Positions 5,263 to 6,846 of a stretch of 6,846 nucleotides of DNA are shown in pieces. The DNA is taken from the NCBI GenBank assembly GCA_943325595.2, contig CALPQA020000100.1:1-6846 (forward strand), in the 5' to 3' direction. The translations under genes and the position numbers were made by a program. Numbering within the stretch: the stretch's first letter is position 1; every line of letters starts with the position of its first letter. The notes under the pieces are model-generated. The model did not search any database, was not told the origin of the DNA, and saw only the letters and a list, made by a program, of their open reading frames with translations. Source of the stretch: Auritidibacter sp. Marseille-P8566. GTDB taxonomy: Bacteria > Bacteroidota > Bacteroidia > Flavobacteriales > Flavobacteriaceae.

Positions 5263-6846
5263 TTATTTTTTTTGATTTTCAACAAATTCTAATGCTTCCA
5301 AACTAACCGTTGAAGTAAAAACGCCATAATTAACTACGGCTTTATTTTTCTCAATTTTATCAATTGTTCCAATCGCTTTTCCATCAAACATTCTAACTCT
5401 GTCACCGACTTTTAAGATTGGCTTTGGCTTTTCAACGACCAAATTAGCTTTCAGTTTTTTCTCTTTTTTGGCCACACGAATTTCTTCAACTTTAACGGTA
5501 ACTTCTTGTATGATTTCCTTCTTTTTTTCTAACGAAGCTTTAACTTCTTTTGAAGAGATTTTTATTCGTTTAGAATTTTCTATTTCTACAATTTTCATGA
5601 ATTCAGAAACCAACTCTTTTTTGTTTTTCGTATTGAAATACTTGGCTGCTATATCATCTATTTTTTGGCCGATGTAAATTATCTTCTGATTGCTGTCATA
5701 CAATTCTTGATAGCTTTCTAATTTCTGTTTTATTTTGACATTAATAGTCTCCATTTTCTTACCTTCTTCTCGTGCTTTCGATTCCTCTTCTTTCAATGTT
5801 TGAGAAGTTTTCTCCATTTTTGAACGCTCCTTTTGTAAAGTTGCAATAGTTTTATCAAAGCGTACTTTTCCGCCTTCGATTTTCTTTTTTGCACGGTTAA
5901 TTAAACCAAATGGAATTCTGTTTTTCTGAGCAACTTCAAATGTAAAGGAACTTCCCGCTTGTCCTAAAGCCAATTTGTACATGGGTTCCAACGTTTTTTC
6001 GTCAAATAACATGTTGGCATTCATAGCAAAAGGCAATTCGTTTGCTAACATTTTCAAATTTGAATAATGAGTCGTTATAATTCCAAACGCTTCTCGATGA
6101 TAGAATTCTTCCAAAAATATTTCTGCCAAAGCACCACCCAAATCAGGATCAGATCCTGTACCAAATTCATCAATTAAGAATAAGGTTTTATTGTTGCACT
6201 TTTTCAAGAAATAATTCATGTTCTTCAAGCGATAACTATATGTACTTAAATGATTTTCTATAGATTGGTTGTCACCGATATCAGTCAAAATCCTATCAAA
6301 TAAGAACGTTTCGCTTCGTTCATGAACTGGAATCAACATCCCAGATTGCAGCATTAATTGCAACAATCCAACTGTTTTCAATGAAATCGTTTTCCCTCCT
6401 GCATTTGGTCCAGAAATTACAATTATGCGGTTTTTTGAATCTAACTCAATCGTTTGTGGATGGGTTACTTGATTGCTTTCTTTATTATTTAAATATAAAA
6501 TAGGGTGGAAGGCATCCCGAAAATACATCCTACGTTCATTAGTAATTGTAGGCAAAATTCCATTTATTCTTCTCGCATATTTTGCTTTGGCAGCAACAAC
6601 ATCAATATCACTCAAGAAATCCTGGTACTGAATAATTAAAGGCAAAAAAGGACGTATAGCGTTCGTCAAATATTTTAATATTCTGGTAATTTCTTCTTTT
6701 TCTTCATATTCTAAATTACTCAATTCTCGAGAATAATTTAAGGTTGCCTCAGGCTCAATATAGGCAATACTTCCTGTTTTTGAACTTCCAAGAATAGAGC
6801 CTTTAACTTTTCTACGATACATTGCTAAAACCGCTAAAACCCTACG
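5263..6846 (-). CDS. mutS2: MutS2-family ATPase, partial, no Smr domain
   Basis: The 5' end lies beyond the right edge: the frame stays open to 6846 (RVLAVLA before the Met at 6822), so 527 residues are visible. Roughly 200 N-terminal residues are probably missing. The visible part starts in the core domain (YRRKVKGSILGSSKTGSIAY, then IEPEA). Counting from the Met at 6822, next come the Walker A GPNAGGKT at 138-145, the MutS signature STYSYRLKNMN at 193-203, Walker B TLFLIDEFGTGSDP from 213, and the switch TTH at 250-252. A charged coiled-coil-like segment covers about 310-460. A KOW-like end from about 469 (ILKVGDRVRMFDGKAIGTIDKI) is followed by a stop. The usual C-terminal Smr nuclease domain is absent. 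MutS2 proteins bind branched DNA and limit recombination, and in Bacillus subtilis split collided ribosomes. Which role applies here is unknown. The Met at 6822 is internal, not the start. Confidence 0.93.
   Translation of the reverse strand, partial: RRVLAVLAMYRRKVKGSILGSSKTGSIAYIEPEATLNYSRELSNLEYEEKEEITRILKYLTNAIRPFLPLIIQYQDFLSDIDVVAAKAKYARRINGILPTITNERRMYFRDAFHPILYLNNKESNQVTHPQTIELDSKNRIIVISGPNAGGKTISLKTVGLLQLMLQSGMLIPVHERSETFLFDRILTDIGDNQSIENHLSTYSYRLKNMNYFLKKCNNKTLFLIDEFGTGSDPDLGGALAEIFLEEFYHREAFGIITTHYSNLKMLANELPFAMNANMLFDEKTLEPMYKLALGQAGSSFTFEVAQKNRIPFGLINRAKKKIEGGKVRFDKTIATLQKERSKMEKTSQTLKEEESKAREEGKKMETINVKIKQKLESYQELYDSNQKIIYIGQKIDDIAAKYFNTKNKKELVSEFMKIVEIENSKRIKISSKEVKASLEKKKEIIQEVTVKVEEIRVAKKEKKLKANLVVEKPKPILKVGDRVRMFDGKAIGTIDKIEKNKAVVNYGVFTSTVSLEALEFVENQKK

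Noticed and set aside
6820..6822. The Met at 6822 as the start of the MutS-like protein.
   Set aside because: The frame continues upstream to the window edge with residues that match the MutS2 core domain, so this Met is internal and the gene is truncated by the window, not by mutation.
1..6846. A new defence, mobile or biosynthetic gene system.
   Set aside because: The genes are common chromosomal families with no integrase, toxin-antitoxin, CRISPR array, reverse transcriptase or biosynthetic cluster. I found no coherent multi-gene system.

Overview
The window is about 6.8 kb of AT-rich DNA that reads as chromosomal sequence from a member of the Bacteroidota, most likely Flavobacterium or a close relative. 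The evidence is a secreted protein with a C-terminal type IX secretion (T9SS) sorting domain, Bacteroidota-type -7 promoter boxes (TAnnTTTG) just upstream of several genes, no clear Shine-Dalgarno sequences, and an intergenic repeat that resembles one I recall as common in Flavobacterium genomes.

Layout. At the left, on the minus strand, lies a lipoprotein of unknown function (13-804). A 191-bp divergent AT-rich spacer separates it from aroC (chorismate synthase, plus strand, 996-2057). After aroC comes a compact repeat element (about 2068-2136), then a DAACS-family dicarboxylate/amino-acid:cation symporter (plus, 2155-3411). Next is a secreted T9SS cargo protein with its own promoter (plus, 3493-4554), ending at a strong hairpin that can terminate transcription on both strands (4575-4611). 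From the right edge, on the minus strand, come a mutS2 gene cut by the window edge (5263-6846), a DCC/DUF393 thiol-disulfide oxidoreductase 6 nt behind it (4816-5256), and a 43-residue single-span membrane protein (4610-4741) that ends at the shared terminator.

How the genes relate. aroC makes chorismate, the precursor of aromatic amino acids, menaquinone and folate. The symporter imports acidic amino acids or C4-dicarboxylates. They share a strand but nothing shows a shared pathway. The secreted protein and the lipoprotein are cell-envelope or extracellular products with no recognised function. mutS2 and the DUF393 gene are probably co-transcribed, although no biochemical link is evident.

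I see no new multi-gene system here. The points most worth a second look are the repeat element after aroC, the small membrane protein gene, the MutS2 that stops after its KOW-like segment with no Smr nuclease domain, and the mixed substrate/cation-site signature of the symporter.
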